From contig NZ_BMKK01000004.1 of assembly GCF_014644295.1 (NCBI RefSeq), forward strand, positions 372,001 to 436,000: a DNA stretch of 64,000 nt, written 5' to 3'. Source of the stretch: Emticicia aquatilis. GTDB taxonomy: Bacteria; Bacteroidota; Bacteroidia; Cytophagales; Spirosomataceae. The position numbers were made by a program, and so were the translations under genes. How positions within the stretch are numbered: the first letter of the stretch is position 1; every line of letters begins with the position of its first letter. The notes beneath the pieces were generated by a model. It did not search any database. It saw only the letters and a list, made by a program, of their open reading frames with translations, and had not been told where the DNA came from. This document shows, in pieces, positions 35,165 through 42,937 of this stretch.

Positions 35165-35572
35165 TCAATTGAGCGATTGGGCAGGCTCATAAGTAGCTAT
35201 AAAATTGCGAAAACGGTACTTTGTTTCTCTATAATCAGACTCAAAGTATTTCATTTCTTCATTCAAATAAGCTCTATCTTTTCGTTGTTCGCCATCTAAA
35301 ATATTATCAGCCATTACTCCCTGAGCTATTTCTTTTTCGACAACTGTCAATTCTTCGAGCAAGCGTTTAGTTAATCGTTGAAAATGATGAAACTGCTTCA
35401 CAAATTCGGCCACAATCAACGAATCATGCGATTGAGCGATGGTTTTTGTTTTATATTCATCTAAGGTTTTCAGGAAAAAAGTAGCTTCTTGTGCAACTAA
35501 TTCGAGTTCATTCCGCCAGAGTTTATGCTCAAAATGAGCATGATTCAATTGGTGCATTTTAGAAGTTGTCAT
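35165..35572 (-). CDS. Helical protein of unknown function in the cco island
   Basis: 135 aa, almost entirely predicted helical, His/Glu/Lys rich, no cysteine pairs, signal or membrane helix. Opens MTTSKMHQLNHAHFEHKLWRNELEL. No family recognised. It lies between a universal stress gene and ccoNO on the same strand, so a redox or stress link is possible by position only. Confidence 0.65.
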   Translation of the reverse strand: MTTSKMHQLNHAHFEHKLWRNELELVAQEATFFLKTLDEYKTKTIAQSHDSLIVAEFVKQFHHFQRLTKRLLEELTVVEKEIAQGVMADNILDGEQRKDRAYLNEEMKYFESDYRETKYRFRNFIATYEPAQSLN

Positions 35573-35591
35573 TTCAGTTTTATGTTTAAAA

Positions 35592-35621
35592 AAGTGAGGT
35601 AGATTTTGGCCTACCTCACTT
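35592..35621 (-). terminator. Hairpin terminator after universal stress gene
   Basis: AAGTGAGGTAG (35592-35602) pairs perfectly with CTACCTCACTT (35611-35621), 8-nt loop, with an A-run on the left that becomes a T-run for the minus strand. Confidence 0.75.
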
Positions 35622-35660
35622 AAAGTTTTGTTGTAAATAAAAAACGGGGTTAGGTAATCA

Positions 35661-36518
35661 TTAGAAGGTAACTATCTCGGCTTCATTGATAAATGGAGCA
35701 GCCACTTCATCATAAATACTGAGTAGCGGAACTGAAGGATGATACGCAAATTTTCGAGTAACACTACGATTAAAGATTACATCCAAGAAAGAGTGATGAC
35801 GAGACACCATCACGAGCAAATCGGCACGATGAATATCCAAAAACTCTTTGATACCTTTCTCTACATCCGAATTTTTGATGTAATAATCATTGACCTTTAC
35901 ATCATTGAAATAATTATGGTATTCGTATTTTGCCAAACCATCTAACTCATCAGCCGATTGATTATCTTTCAAAACCGTTAGGAGTGTCAACTGGGCATCT
36001 TTGCGAGCAAGCAAATCTTTTAGGTTATCAAAAACTTTTAAATCGCTCACTTGATTATAGTCAACGGCCATGACCACATTTTTGAGCGGACTAATCACAG
36101 CATTCGCTGGAATAACAAGCGTATTGGCCGAAACATTACGCACTACATCGGTAGCAACACTGCCAAAAAACAGATTATTCCCTGCCCCACTCGCTCCCAA
36201 AACCACCAAATCGTATTGATGCGTTTGGTTCAAAATCTCAATAGCACTGGCCGCCGAAACTGGCATATATTCAGTCTTGAATGTGTGAAACGATTCATTA
36301 TCAAATTGCTTCAAACCTTTCAGAAATTTCTCCATCAGATTTTCAGCATTTATTTTCAGGTCGTCCAAAACATACATGGCTATTTCGGGTTGAGTATTGG
36401 TTGTATAGGTATTCAACAACGTAAACTCGCAGGCTGTATCATTAAACATTGCCAAAGCATAGTGAATGGCTCTTTCTGATGCTTTAGAGAAATCGGTTGG
36501 AAGCAGAATCTTTTTCAT
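35661..36518 (-). CDS. Universal stress protein, two tandem UspA domains
   Basis: 285 aa. Two UspA-like domains (about 1-145 and 147-275). The first starts MKKILLPTDFSKASERAIHYA and has VVLGASGAGNN followed by a nucleotide-loop-like segment; the second is more divergent. Bacteroidota often place such proteins beside cbb3 oxidase genes, where they respond to low oxygen or starvation. A TAGATTTG -7 box lies 28 bp upstream (minus strand, complement of 36547-36554). Confidence 0.85.
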   Translation of the reverse strand: MKKILLPTDFSKASERAIHYALAMFNDTACEFTLLNTYTTNTQPEIAMYVLDDLKINAENLMEKFLKGLKQFDNESFHTFKTEYMPVSAASAIEILNQTHQYDLVVLGASGAGNNLFFGSVATDVVRNVSANTLVIPANAVISPLKNVVMAVDYNQVSDLKVFDNLKDLLARKDAQLTLLTVLKDNQSADELDGLAKYEYHNYFNDVKVNDYYIKNSDVEKGIKEFLDIHRADLLVMVSRHHSFLDVIFNRSVTRKFAYHPSVPLLSIYDEVAAPFINEAEIVTF

Positions 36519-36546
36519 GGTGAATGCTATTTTTAGATTGATGCAA

Positions 36547-36554
36547 CAAATCTA
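36547..36554 (-). promoter_or_regulatory. -7 box for the universal stress gene
   Basis: Complement of CAAATCTA gives TAGATTTG, a full match to TAnnTTTG. The wider TTTAGATT (36532-36539) and AATCTAAA (36549-36556) form an 8-bp inverted repeat over it. The -33 element is weak. Confidence 0.4.
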
Positions 36555-36628
36555 AACTACAAGCATTTCATAAAGCATGACCAGCATTTGAGACAAATAT
36601 GAGAGTTATCAGTTTGTGAAACTTTTGC

Positions 36629-37396
36629 CTAAAAAACACGCTTAACAATCTCATTATTAAGGATTTTCGCAATTTCTTGAGCAGAAAACTCAAGCTTCAA
36701 ACCTTTTGGTTGTCCGACAACATCTTCAAGTAGATAAACAACAATTTTGGCATTTCCTCCTGTTTGGTTTTCAATGCCAATTTGGCGGTCGAAAGCCTTC
36801 CAATCAGAAATTAATTTCAGATGGCGTTGAGCAACTTTATCTTCGATTGCTTTAAAGAAAAGTTTTTGAGAAAGTGCATCTTGCTTAAAAATATCCGATT
36901 CGAGAAGAAAGCGTTTTTGTTTTAAATCATAGATTTCCCAATCCTGGGTTTCACAACATGGAGTTTCGTAAGTTTTACAATTTCCTGCTTTCTGAAAAAA
37001 TCCGAGAAGGTCGTTCTGAACGGCCGTGACATAAGTCATTTTGTAGAAATAATGAAACGATGCAATATCAAGACATTCATGGTCACCATCGCACGTCCCG
37101 AAAAACGTCATTCCCGATAGCCAATCATTGACATAATTTTGAGCCGTAGTATCACTCAAACCGCTCACAACTGCATGGCTGGTTTCCCATCTGCAGTCAA
37201 ATTCTTTATAATATTCGGTGTATTTTACGTTTTTGACCAAAATTGATGCATTTTTATTCTTGAAGATTTGAGTTTCGGGAACATTCAAAAAGGCACTGTG
37301 CTGTTGTGCCGATGTATCCGAGTAAGAAAAAAATAGCACTAACATCATAGTGGTTAGTGCTATCGTGTAAACGCACTTCGAACCTGTTTGTTTCAT
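36629..37396 (-). CDS. Secreted Cys-containing protein, DUF3298/RsiV-like (tentative)
   Basis: 255 aa from ATG 37396. A signal peptide (about residues 8-32, ending DTSAQQ) precedes a soluble domain with paired cysteines (FDCRWETS, CDGDHECLD, CKTYETPCC). The C-terminal half, WEIYDLKQKRFLLESDIFK followed by a long helix, resembles the DUF3298 module of RsiV-like proteins, but this is a weak similarity judged by eye. It lies in the cco island between ccoS and a stress gene. Its start codon is buried in a 14-bp perfect inverted repeat. Confidence 0.55.
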   Translation of the reverse strand: MKQTGSKCVYTIALTTMMLVLFFSYSDTSAQQHSAFLNVPETQIFKNKNASILVKNVKYTEYYKEFDCRWETSHAVVSGLSDTTAQNYVNDWLSGMTFFGTCDGDHECLDIASFHYFYKMTYVTAVQNDLLGFFQKAGNCKTYETPCCETQDWEIYDLKQKRFLLESDIFKQDALSQKLFFKAIEDKVAQRHLKLISDWKAFDRQIGIENQTGGNAKIVVYLLEDVVGQPKGLKLEFSAQEIAKILNNEIVKRVF

Positions 37397-37421
37397 AAAT
37401 AGCCTTGATTTATGAAACAAA
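37387..37421. promoter_or_regulatory. Perfect 14-bp inverted repeat over a start codon
   Basis: TTTGTTTCATAAAT (37387-37400) and ATTTATGAAACAAA (37408-37421) are exact reverse complements with a 7-nt loop. The ATG (37394-37396, minus strand) of the secreted protein gene is inside the 3' arm of the transcript, so the hairpin would hide the initiation site. It could also be a protein-binding operator. Confidence 0.6.
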
Positions 37422-37475
37422 AGTCTTCAAAAGCCGAACAAAATATATTGAGAAATATCACTGATAAAGATGACC

Positions 37476-37652
37476 TTACTCATCTTTCTTAATTTTTGCT
37501 TCGGGACTCTGAACAGGGTTATCGAACAACATTCTGACCGATGGCGTGTAAGTATCGTCGTACTGTCCATCTTTGGTTGCCCAAATAAATGCTCCTAAAA
37601 AACCGCCTGCGACCACAATAGCGGCTACGGCTAAAAATAAGATAATGCTCAT
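37476..37652 (-). CDS. ccoS: cbb3-type oxidase assembly protein CcoS
   Basis: 58 aa read from the minus strand (ATG 37650-37652, TAA 37476-37478). One N-terminal membrane helix (residues 2-24, IILFLAVAAIVVAGGFLGAF), then WATKDGQYDDTYTPSVRML, the CcoS signature (W...GQYDD...P..R.L). CcoS is required for cofactor insertion into cbb3 oxidase. It is downstream of ccoI with a palindromic element between. Confidence 0.92.
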   Translation of the reverse strand: MSIILFLAVAAIVVAGGFLGAFIWATKDGQYDDTYTPSVRMLFDNPVQSPEAKIKKDE

Positions 37653-37669
37653 AGTTGTATTTATTGTAG

Positions 37670-37722
37670 AACAAGTCTCCCGACTTGTTCACGGTTTGTC
37701 CAAACAAGTCGGGAGACTTGTT
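37670..37722. repeat. Twin-hairpin palindrome between ccoI and ccoS
   Basis: AACAAGTCTCCCGACTTGTT (37670-37689) and its exact reverse complement (37703-37722) enclose 13 nt. Each arm is itself a small hairpin (CAAGTC-TCCC-GACTTG). It may act as terminator or REP-like element. Confidence 0.8.
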
Positions 37723-37725
37723 TTA

Positions 37726-40161
37726 CTAAAGTTTTCTAAAATAGGCAAATAAATGCGTAAGCCCAACCGCAAAAAGCACCACCGAAATAGAACTTAACGG
37801 CATAAAAATAGCAGCCAATACTGGTGAAAGTTCGCCAGTTACCGCCCAACCGATTCCTATAAAATTATAAACTAACGATAGCACAAAACTTGCTTTCACG
37901 ATATTGAGTGAAGTTCGGCTAAACTTCAGAAAATCAGCCAACTGCCCAAATTTTGAAGCGTCCAAAATAGCATCGCAAGCGGGTGAAAAAACCTTAATAT
38001 CTTCACTGATGGCAATTCCAACATTGCTTTGCCTTAAAGCACCTGCATCGTTGAGGCCATCGCCAATCATCAAAACGTGATTGCCTTTTTGTTGCTCTTG
38101 ATTGATAAAGTTGAGTTTATCTTGTGGTTTCTGCTTAAAATAAACTGCATTTTCATTGAAATAAGGCACGAGCTTTTCTTTATCAGCATCATTATCGCCC
38201 GAAAGTATAAACAATCTAAAGTTCTTGCTGAGGTTAGTCAGAATCGTTTGCCAGTTTTTGCGGTAAATCGTTTCAACTACAAAGTATCCAATCAGAATGC
38301 CATTAATTTCGAGGAATGAATGTGTATGTTTCACTTCCTGATTTAATGCCGACTGGATAAAACCTGCTTTACCGAGTCGCACCAAGTTTCCCGCAATACT
38401 TGCTTCAAGTCCCTCGCCTTGAAATTCTTGAAAATAATCTATCGAAAATGTTTTAAAATCTTTGATAATCAGCGAATTGGCTATCATTTTGCTCAACGGG
38501 TGAGCCGATTGCATCGTGAGTGTTTTTACGAGTTTTTGTTCAAATTCACTCAATTCAGAGCCAACGAAATTTACTTTTTCCGAATTACTTTCAGTCAAAG
38601 TCCCTGTTTTATCAAAGGCAATTTCGTTTACTTCGTTGAGCAGTTGAATTACACCCTGATTTTTTACGTAAAATTTATTTCGCCCAAAAATTGCCATCGT
38701 TGTTGACATCGTGAATGGCATTGAAAGTGTCAAAGCACAGGGACACGCCACCATTAGCACAGCAGTTACAGAATTCCAGAACAGGCTTGGCTCAAAAAAT
38801 GCCCAATAAACACCCGCAACGGTCGCAATTGTAAACGTAATTGCCGTAAAATATTTACTGAACAAATTGGCCAATTCGGTTGTAGGCATTACTTTTTCTT
38901 TCATAAATGCCTCATTATTCCAAAGTTGGGTAAGATAACTCTGCGAAACAGGTTTCTGCACAATCAACTCCAAACGCTCGCCTTTTTGGCGGCCCCCCGC
39001 ATAAAGTACCTCGCCAACGTTTTTGCTAACAGGGTCAGACTCGCCCGTAACGAAACTATAATCAATCATGCCCTTTCCTTTTGAAATAATGGCATCGGCA
39101 GGAATCAACTCTTGGTGATGGATATAAATAGTATCGCCTTTTTTGAGTTCCATTACATTCATAAACGACTCTACATTTCCACGTAAAACCTTAACAGCCA
39201 ACGGAAAATATGACTTATAGTTTCGCTCAAAAGAAAGGTAATTGTAGGTGATTTGCTGCATCCATTTTCCAACCAGTAAGAAGAAAACCAAACCCGCCAT
39301 ACTATCGTAATAGCCAGCAGTATGGTTGAAGAATGTTTCGTAAACACTACGTCCATACAGCGTAATAATGGCTACCGCAATCGGAATATCAACACTAAAA
39401 ACATCAGTAGTTTTCTTGAAATTTTCCTTGATTGAAATCCACGCACCGTTCAAATAATCATAAGCTCCATAAAAGAAAACTGGCAACGAAAGCATAAAAT
39501 TGAAATACAAGAAAAACTTTTGGTAAGTAGCATCAATGCTATTTTTGAGGTCGAGGTGAAAATATTCAGGAAAACTCATCATCATGATATTTCCCATACA
39601 AAAACCAACCACACCTATTTTCAGAATCAAACTTCGCTGTGCATTATTTTTTTGTTGTGGTTTGTCGGAACTCTCCAAATTAAGCAAAGGCTCGTAGCCC
39701 AGCGTAGCCAATAATTCTACAATTTCTTTCAAACTAACTTCTATTGGGTTATAGCTCAGCGAAAGTTCTTTCTTGATAAAATTTAGTCGAGATGAGATAA
39801 CTCCTTTTCTGATTTTATTGAAGTTTTCAAGTAACCATACGCACGAACTACAATGAACGTCTGGTACATAAAACGTAACTTTACTCAACTCACCCGACTG
39901 ATAATCAAGTAATTGAGCAACAATATCTCTTTCATCGAGATAGCTATATTTACCTTCAAAGTTTTTGGCTTTTAGGCTAATCCCTGCGTTATCGTTGAGG
40001 TCATAGTAGGCACAAAGATTATTATCCTGTAGAATCTCAAACACAGTTTGGCAACCATGACAACAAAAATGCTTATCGTCAATGGCAATCGAATCATCGG
40101 GACATTCGTCGCCACAATGATAACACACCAATTTTTCTTCTACTTCTGCTATCTGACTCAT
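37726..40161 (-). CDS. ccoI: Copper-translocating P-type ATPase CcoI (FixI type)
   Basis: 811 aa from ATG 40161 (the TTG 24 bp upstream is not needed). An N-terminal metal-binding region with CYHCGDEC and CCHGC, then an HMA domain with HCSSC (about 103-107). Next come eight membrane helices with the CPC ion motif in VACPCALTL, the phosphorylation site DKTGT, and GDGLNDAGAL. CcoI delivers copper to the cbb3 active site. It is the first structural gene of the cco island, transcribed toward ccoS. Confidence 0.93.
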   Translation of the reverse strand: MSQIAEVEEKLVCYHCGDECPDDSIAIDDKHFCCHGCQTVFEILQDNNLCAYYDLNDNAGISLKAKNFEGKYSYLDERDIVAQLLDYQSGELSKVTFYVPDVHCSSCVWLLENFNKIRKGVISSRLNFIKKELSLSYNPIEVSLKEIVELLATLGYEPLLNLESSDKPQQKNNAQRSLILKIGVVGFCMGNIMMMSFPEYFHLDLKNSIDATYQKFFLYFNFMLSLPVFFYGAYDYLNGAWISIKENFKKTTDVFSVDIPIAVAIITLYGRSVYETFFNHTAGYYDSMAGLVFFLLVGKWMQQITYNYLSFERNYKSYFPLAVKVLRGNVESFMNVMELKKGDTIYIHHQELIPADAIISKGKGMIDYSFVTGESDPVSKNVGEVLYAGGRQKGERLELIVQKPVSQSYLTQLWNNEAFMKEKVMPTTELANLFSKYFTAITFTIATVAGVYWAFFEPSLFWNSVTAVLMVACPCALTLSMPFTMSTTMAIFGRNKFYVKNQGVIQLLNEVNEIAFDKTGTLTESNSEKVNFVGSELSEFEQKLVKTLTMQSAHPLSKMIANSLIIKDFKTFSIDYFQEFQGEGLEASIAGNLVRLGKAGFIQSALNQEVKHTHSFLEINGILIGYFVVETIYRKNWQTILTNLSKNFRLFILSGDNDADKEKLVPYFNENAVYFKQKPQDKLNFINQEQQKGNHVLMIGDGLNDAGALRQSNVGIAISEDIKVFSPACDAILDASKFGQLADFLKFSRTSLNIVKASFVLSLVYNFIGIGWAVTGELSPVLAAIFMPLSSISVVLFAVGLTHLFAYFRKL

Positions 40162-40200
40162 ATCATTCGCTTCTCCTTTAATCAAAAAAGTTTTTGTTTG

Positions 40201-40575
40201 CTAAACTCTAATTTTTTGTGGCTCGATTTTCATAAAATCATTCATGTCTTTTCCTAAATTATTTTGGCGTTCGAGCGACCAATAATTAGTAAACGACGAT
40301 TCTAACCAAGTTTTTCCTGATTTTCTAAATATCGAGATTTGAATCCCCATATTTTCCCAAAACATATTTTCCACCTCCGAAACCTTCATTTCGGGCGAAA
40401 TCGCAAAGCTCTCGACGGCTTTTCTATGCACAATATCACACAACAAGCAGTCATGAGCAGCATCACTCATTTCTTCGCCTCGATGATAAATTTCGAGCCG
40501 AAGAAATGGGTAAATCTCGTTGAACTGTCTTATTAAATCAGTTGCCTTTATATCAGGTTTTACATAAATAATCAT
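40201..40575 (-). CDS. Unknown protein directly upstream of ccoI
   Basis: 124 aa, soluble, alpha/beta. It contains a CLLCD pair of cysteines (about 43-46) preceded by AAHDC, and a central TWLESSFTNYWSLERQN segment. No family recognised and no signal peptide. It ends 40 bp before ccoI on the same strand and is probably cotranscribed, so a role in metal or redox handling for oxidase assembly is possible but not shown. Confidence 0.65.
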   Translation of the reverse strand: MIIYVKPDIKATDLIRQFNEIYPFLRLEIYHRGEEMSDAAHDCLLCDIVHRKAVESFAISPEMKVSEVENMFWENMGIQISIFRKSGKTWLESSFTNYWSLERQNNLGKDMNDFMKIEPQKIRV

Positions 40576-40679
40576 AGGTGTTTCATTATTAGAGATTGAA
40601 AGTTGGGGAAATATTATGTTTGCTCATGCAAAGCTGTCACTTTCATTCTTCCATTGCTTTTACAGAAATTCAATAAGTA

Positions 40680-41492
40680 TTAAACCACTGTCAGAATCGG
40701 AATCTCCTCGTTGAGAGCCAAACGCTCGGTATTGGTTTCGATAAAGAAACGCTCGAAAAGATTATGCTTTCTTGGGAATGTAATTATCAAATCTGAATGA
40801 TTGGCTCTCGAAAAATCTAACACAGCTTTCGGGAAATCTCCGCCCTCAACGAGCGTGTAAGTGTGCGGCACATTTTTCATCAACTCCCTGATTTTCAATG
40901 CACTCGCTTTGGCATACTCCGACTCGTCAGCCACCGTGTAAAGATTTACGACGGCATCTAAATCTCTCAAAATATTGATTGTTTTACCCAAAAGAGTAGC
41001 ATCAATATCATACCTAAAATCAAGCCCCAAAACTGTATTTTGGAAAGCCGAAAACTTCGCTTTTGGAGGCACTAAAAGCATTGGCACATTGGCATGATGA
41101 ATCATTGAAGTGGCCAAACTACCAAAATATCTACTTCCCAATGGCGAATCACCCACGCTTCCCATAACCAACAAATCGGCGTTGGTTTCGTCTAAAACTT
41201 CGGTCAAAGCATCTACTACTAAGCCTTCTTTAACCATTAACTCTATCTCTAAAGCTGGCGAAAACTTCTTGATAAGCCTTGCTTTGAGACGTTTGAGCAT
41301 ATATAAACTATGTTTTTCTAAATCTTTTGATGTAAGAGCCAACATACTCATTTCTGAATCATAAGGCATCAGAAAACGATACGCATGAAAAAGAATAAGT
41401 TTTGCACCAGTTTTGGTGGCGGTTTGGGCCGCCGTTTGGGCTGCTTTCCTTGAACCTCTCGAAAAGTCAGTGGCAAATACGATGGTTTTCAT
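40680..41492 (-). CDS. Universal stress protein (UspA family), tandem domain
   Basis: 270 aa from ATG 41492; an upstream start adds eleven residues over the promoter. First UspA domain begins MKTIVFATDFSRGSRKAAQTA and holds LVMGSVGDSPLGSRYFGS, the ATP-binding Gly/Ser loop. The second domain (about 145-270) is divergent and ends in IPILTVV. Divergent from the kinase/REC-CRP operon across an 18-bp Crp/Fnr-like palindrome. Confidence 0.87.
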   Translation of the reverse strand: MKTIVFATDFSRGSRKAAQTAAQTATKTGAKLILFHAYRFLMPYDSEMSMLALTSKDLEKHSLYMLKRLKARLIKKFSPALEIELMVKEGLVVDALTEVLDETNADLLVMGSVGDSPLGSRYFGSLATSMIHHANVPMLLVPPKAKFSAFQNTVLGLDFRYDIDATLLGKTINILRDLDAVVNLYTVADESEYAKASALKIRELMKNVPHTYTLVEGGDFPKAVLDFSRANHSDLIITFPRKHNLFERFFIETNTERLALNEEIPILTVV

Positions 41493-41566
41493 AACGTAGT
41501 TTGTTTTAGATATTGACACTACCATTTTTTCTACGCTACAAATTTTGGAGTTTTATAAAACAATTA

Positions 41567-41584
41567 TTATGACATTTGTCATAA
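41567..41584. promoter_or_regulatory. Crp/Fnr-type palindromic operator
   Basis: TTATGACA-TT-TGTCATAA is a perfect 18-bp palindrome. Arrangement equals boxes of Crp/Fnr-family proteins such as the PrfA box (TTAACA-NN-TGTTAA). It lies between the stress gene and the kinase/REC-CRP operon, centred about 68 bp before the estimated start of the latter. Confidence 0.6.
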
Positions 41585-41630
41585 GCAAATATGATATTGA
41601 TAAAACGCTAAACTTCCGAGTATAAATTTT

Positions 41631-41638
41631 TATCTTTG
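41631..41638 (+). promoter_or_regulatory. -7 box for the PAS kinase operon
   Basis: TATCTTTG matches TAnnTTTG; no good -33 TTTG at the right spacing, which fits a promoter helped by an activator at the 41567-41584 palindrome. Confidence 0.45.
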
Positions 41639-41707
41639 AAGCCAAGTATTTTTGAAATACTGACCAAAGTCATATTTTATCAACACACTATTATCCTAAC
41701 TTGCCCG

Positions 41708-42931
41708 ATGATTGCAACCAATATTTCAATTGCTGAAAACGACATGCTGAATCAGGTAGAAGCTATTTTTCAATTTGCTACTGAAGCTATACTAATTACG
41801 GATAACGAAGGGAAAATTATCAAAGTAAACCCAAGCACCGAAATGATGTTTGGCTACAATACAGATGAATTTATTGGCCAACCGATTGAAATATTAATTC
41901 CTAATCGCCTGACTGAAAGGCATGTAAAACATCGACAACAGTTTTCGGAATGCCCACACGCTCGCTCGATGGGTGCGAATTTCGATTTATTTGCTAAAAG
42001 AAAAAATGGTACGGAGTTTCCAGTAGAAGTCAGTTTGAGTCCGTACACCAATAGTCAGGGAAGTTTCGTAATTGCGTTTATCATTGATATTACAATCAGA
42101 AAAAAGGCTGAAAATCAGCTCATTGCCTACAAAGCCGAGCTCGAAAAAGAGGTTGAAGAACGCACCATGATTCTGAAAGAGGCGATTCAGAAACTCGAAC
42201 AAACCAAAGACGAACTTGATAATTCACTGAAACGTGAACGTGAAGTAAATTCGATGAAATCAAGGTTTATTTCGATTGCCTCGCACGAGTTTCGCACACC
42301 ATTGGCTACGGTTTTATCGTCGCTTTCGTTAGTTGAAAAATACTCTGCTTTGCAAGATGAAGAGAAAAGATTAAAGCACATCGGTAGAATCAAATCTTCG
42401 GTACGCAACCTGACCGATATTTTGAATGATTTTTTATCGCTGAACAAACTCGAAGAAGGCAAAGTAATGCTCAATATCGAATCATTTAATCTACACGATA
42501 TGATTGAAAATTTGATGCAAGAGTTGCAGGGAATTACAAAAACTGGACAAAAAATAAACCTTTCGTGTGCCAATAATGGAAGTTGTATGGTAAGCCTCGA
42601 TAAAACGCTTATTCGTAATATTTTTATTAATTTAGTATCAAACGCCATCAAGTTTTCGCCCGAAAACAACAACATAACAATCAGTGCCAATTTGTCGGAA
42701 AACGAACTAAAACTAAGCGTTGCTGACCAAGGAATCGGGATTCCTGAAGCCGACCAAAAACATTTATTCGAGCGTTTTTTCCGTTCGAGCAATGCGGGCG
42801 AAATTCAAGGTACGGGACTCGGTTTAAGTATTGTGGCTCACTACGTAAATCTGCTGAAAGGCACAATCACATTTAAAAGCAAAGAAAACGAAGGCACAAC
42901 ATTTTTTATAAACCTTCCTCGAAATTTTTAG
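41708..42931 (+). CDS. PAS-domain sensor histidine kinase (soluble)
   Basis: 407 aa from ATG 41708; a TTG 72 bp upstream overlaps the -7 box. PAS domain at about 15-130, coiled linker (135-180), HisKA with H193 in ASHEFRTPLA, and an HATPase with DQGIGIPE and GTGLGLSI. No membrane helix, so it senses an intracellular signal. A histidine (H72, in ERHVKHRQQF) lies where FixL carries its heme ligand, but it is also common in PAS domains without heme. The next gene, 6 bp downstream, is the likely cognate regulator. Confidence 0.88.
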   Translation: MIATNISIAENDMLNQVEAIFQFATEAILITDNEGKIIKVNPSTEMMFGYNTDEFIGQPIEILIPNRLTERHVKHRQQFSECPHARSMGANFDLFAKRKNGTEFPVEVSLSPYTNSQGSFVIAFIIDITIRKKAENQLIAYKAELEKEVEERTMILKEAIQKLEQTKDELDNSLKREREVNSMKSRFISIASHEFRTPLATVLSSLSLVEKYSALQDEEKRLKHIGRIKSSVRNLTDILNDFLSLNKLEEGKVMLNIESFNLHDMIENLMQELQGITKTGQKINLSCANNGSCMVSLDKTLIRNIFINLVSNAIKFSPENNNITISANLSENELKLSVADQGIGIPEADQKHLFERFFRSSNAGEIQGTGLGLSIVAHYVNLLKGTITFKSKENEGTTFFINLPRNF

Positions 42932-42937
42932 AATCGC

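Noticed and set aside
41753-42110. PAS domain as a heme-based oxygen sensor like FixL
   Set aside because: A histidine is present near the FixL ligand position, but it is also common in PAS domains that do not bind heme, and the FixL arginine is not seen; not claimed as a feature.
42187-42792. 201-codon open frame on the minus strand
   Set aside because: Lies wholly antisense to the PAS kinase, whose domains are complete; the Ser/Leu-rich product has no recognisable motif.
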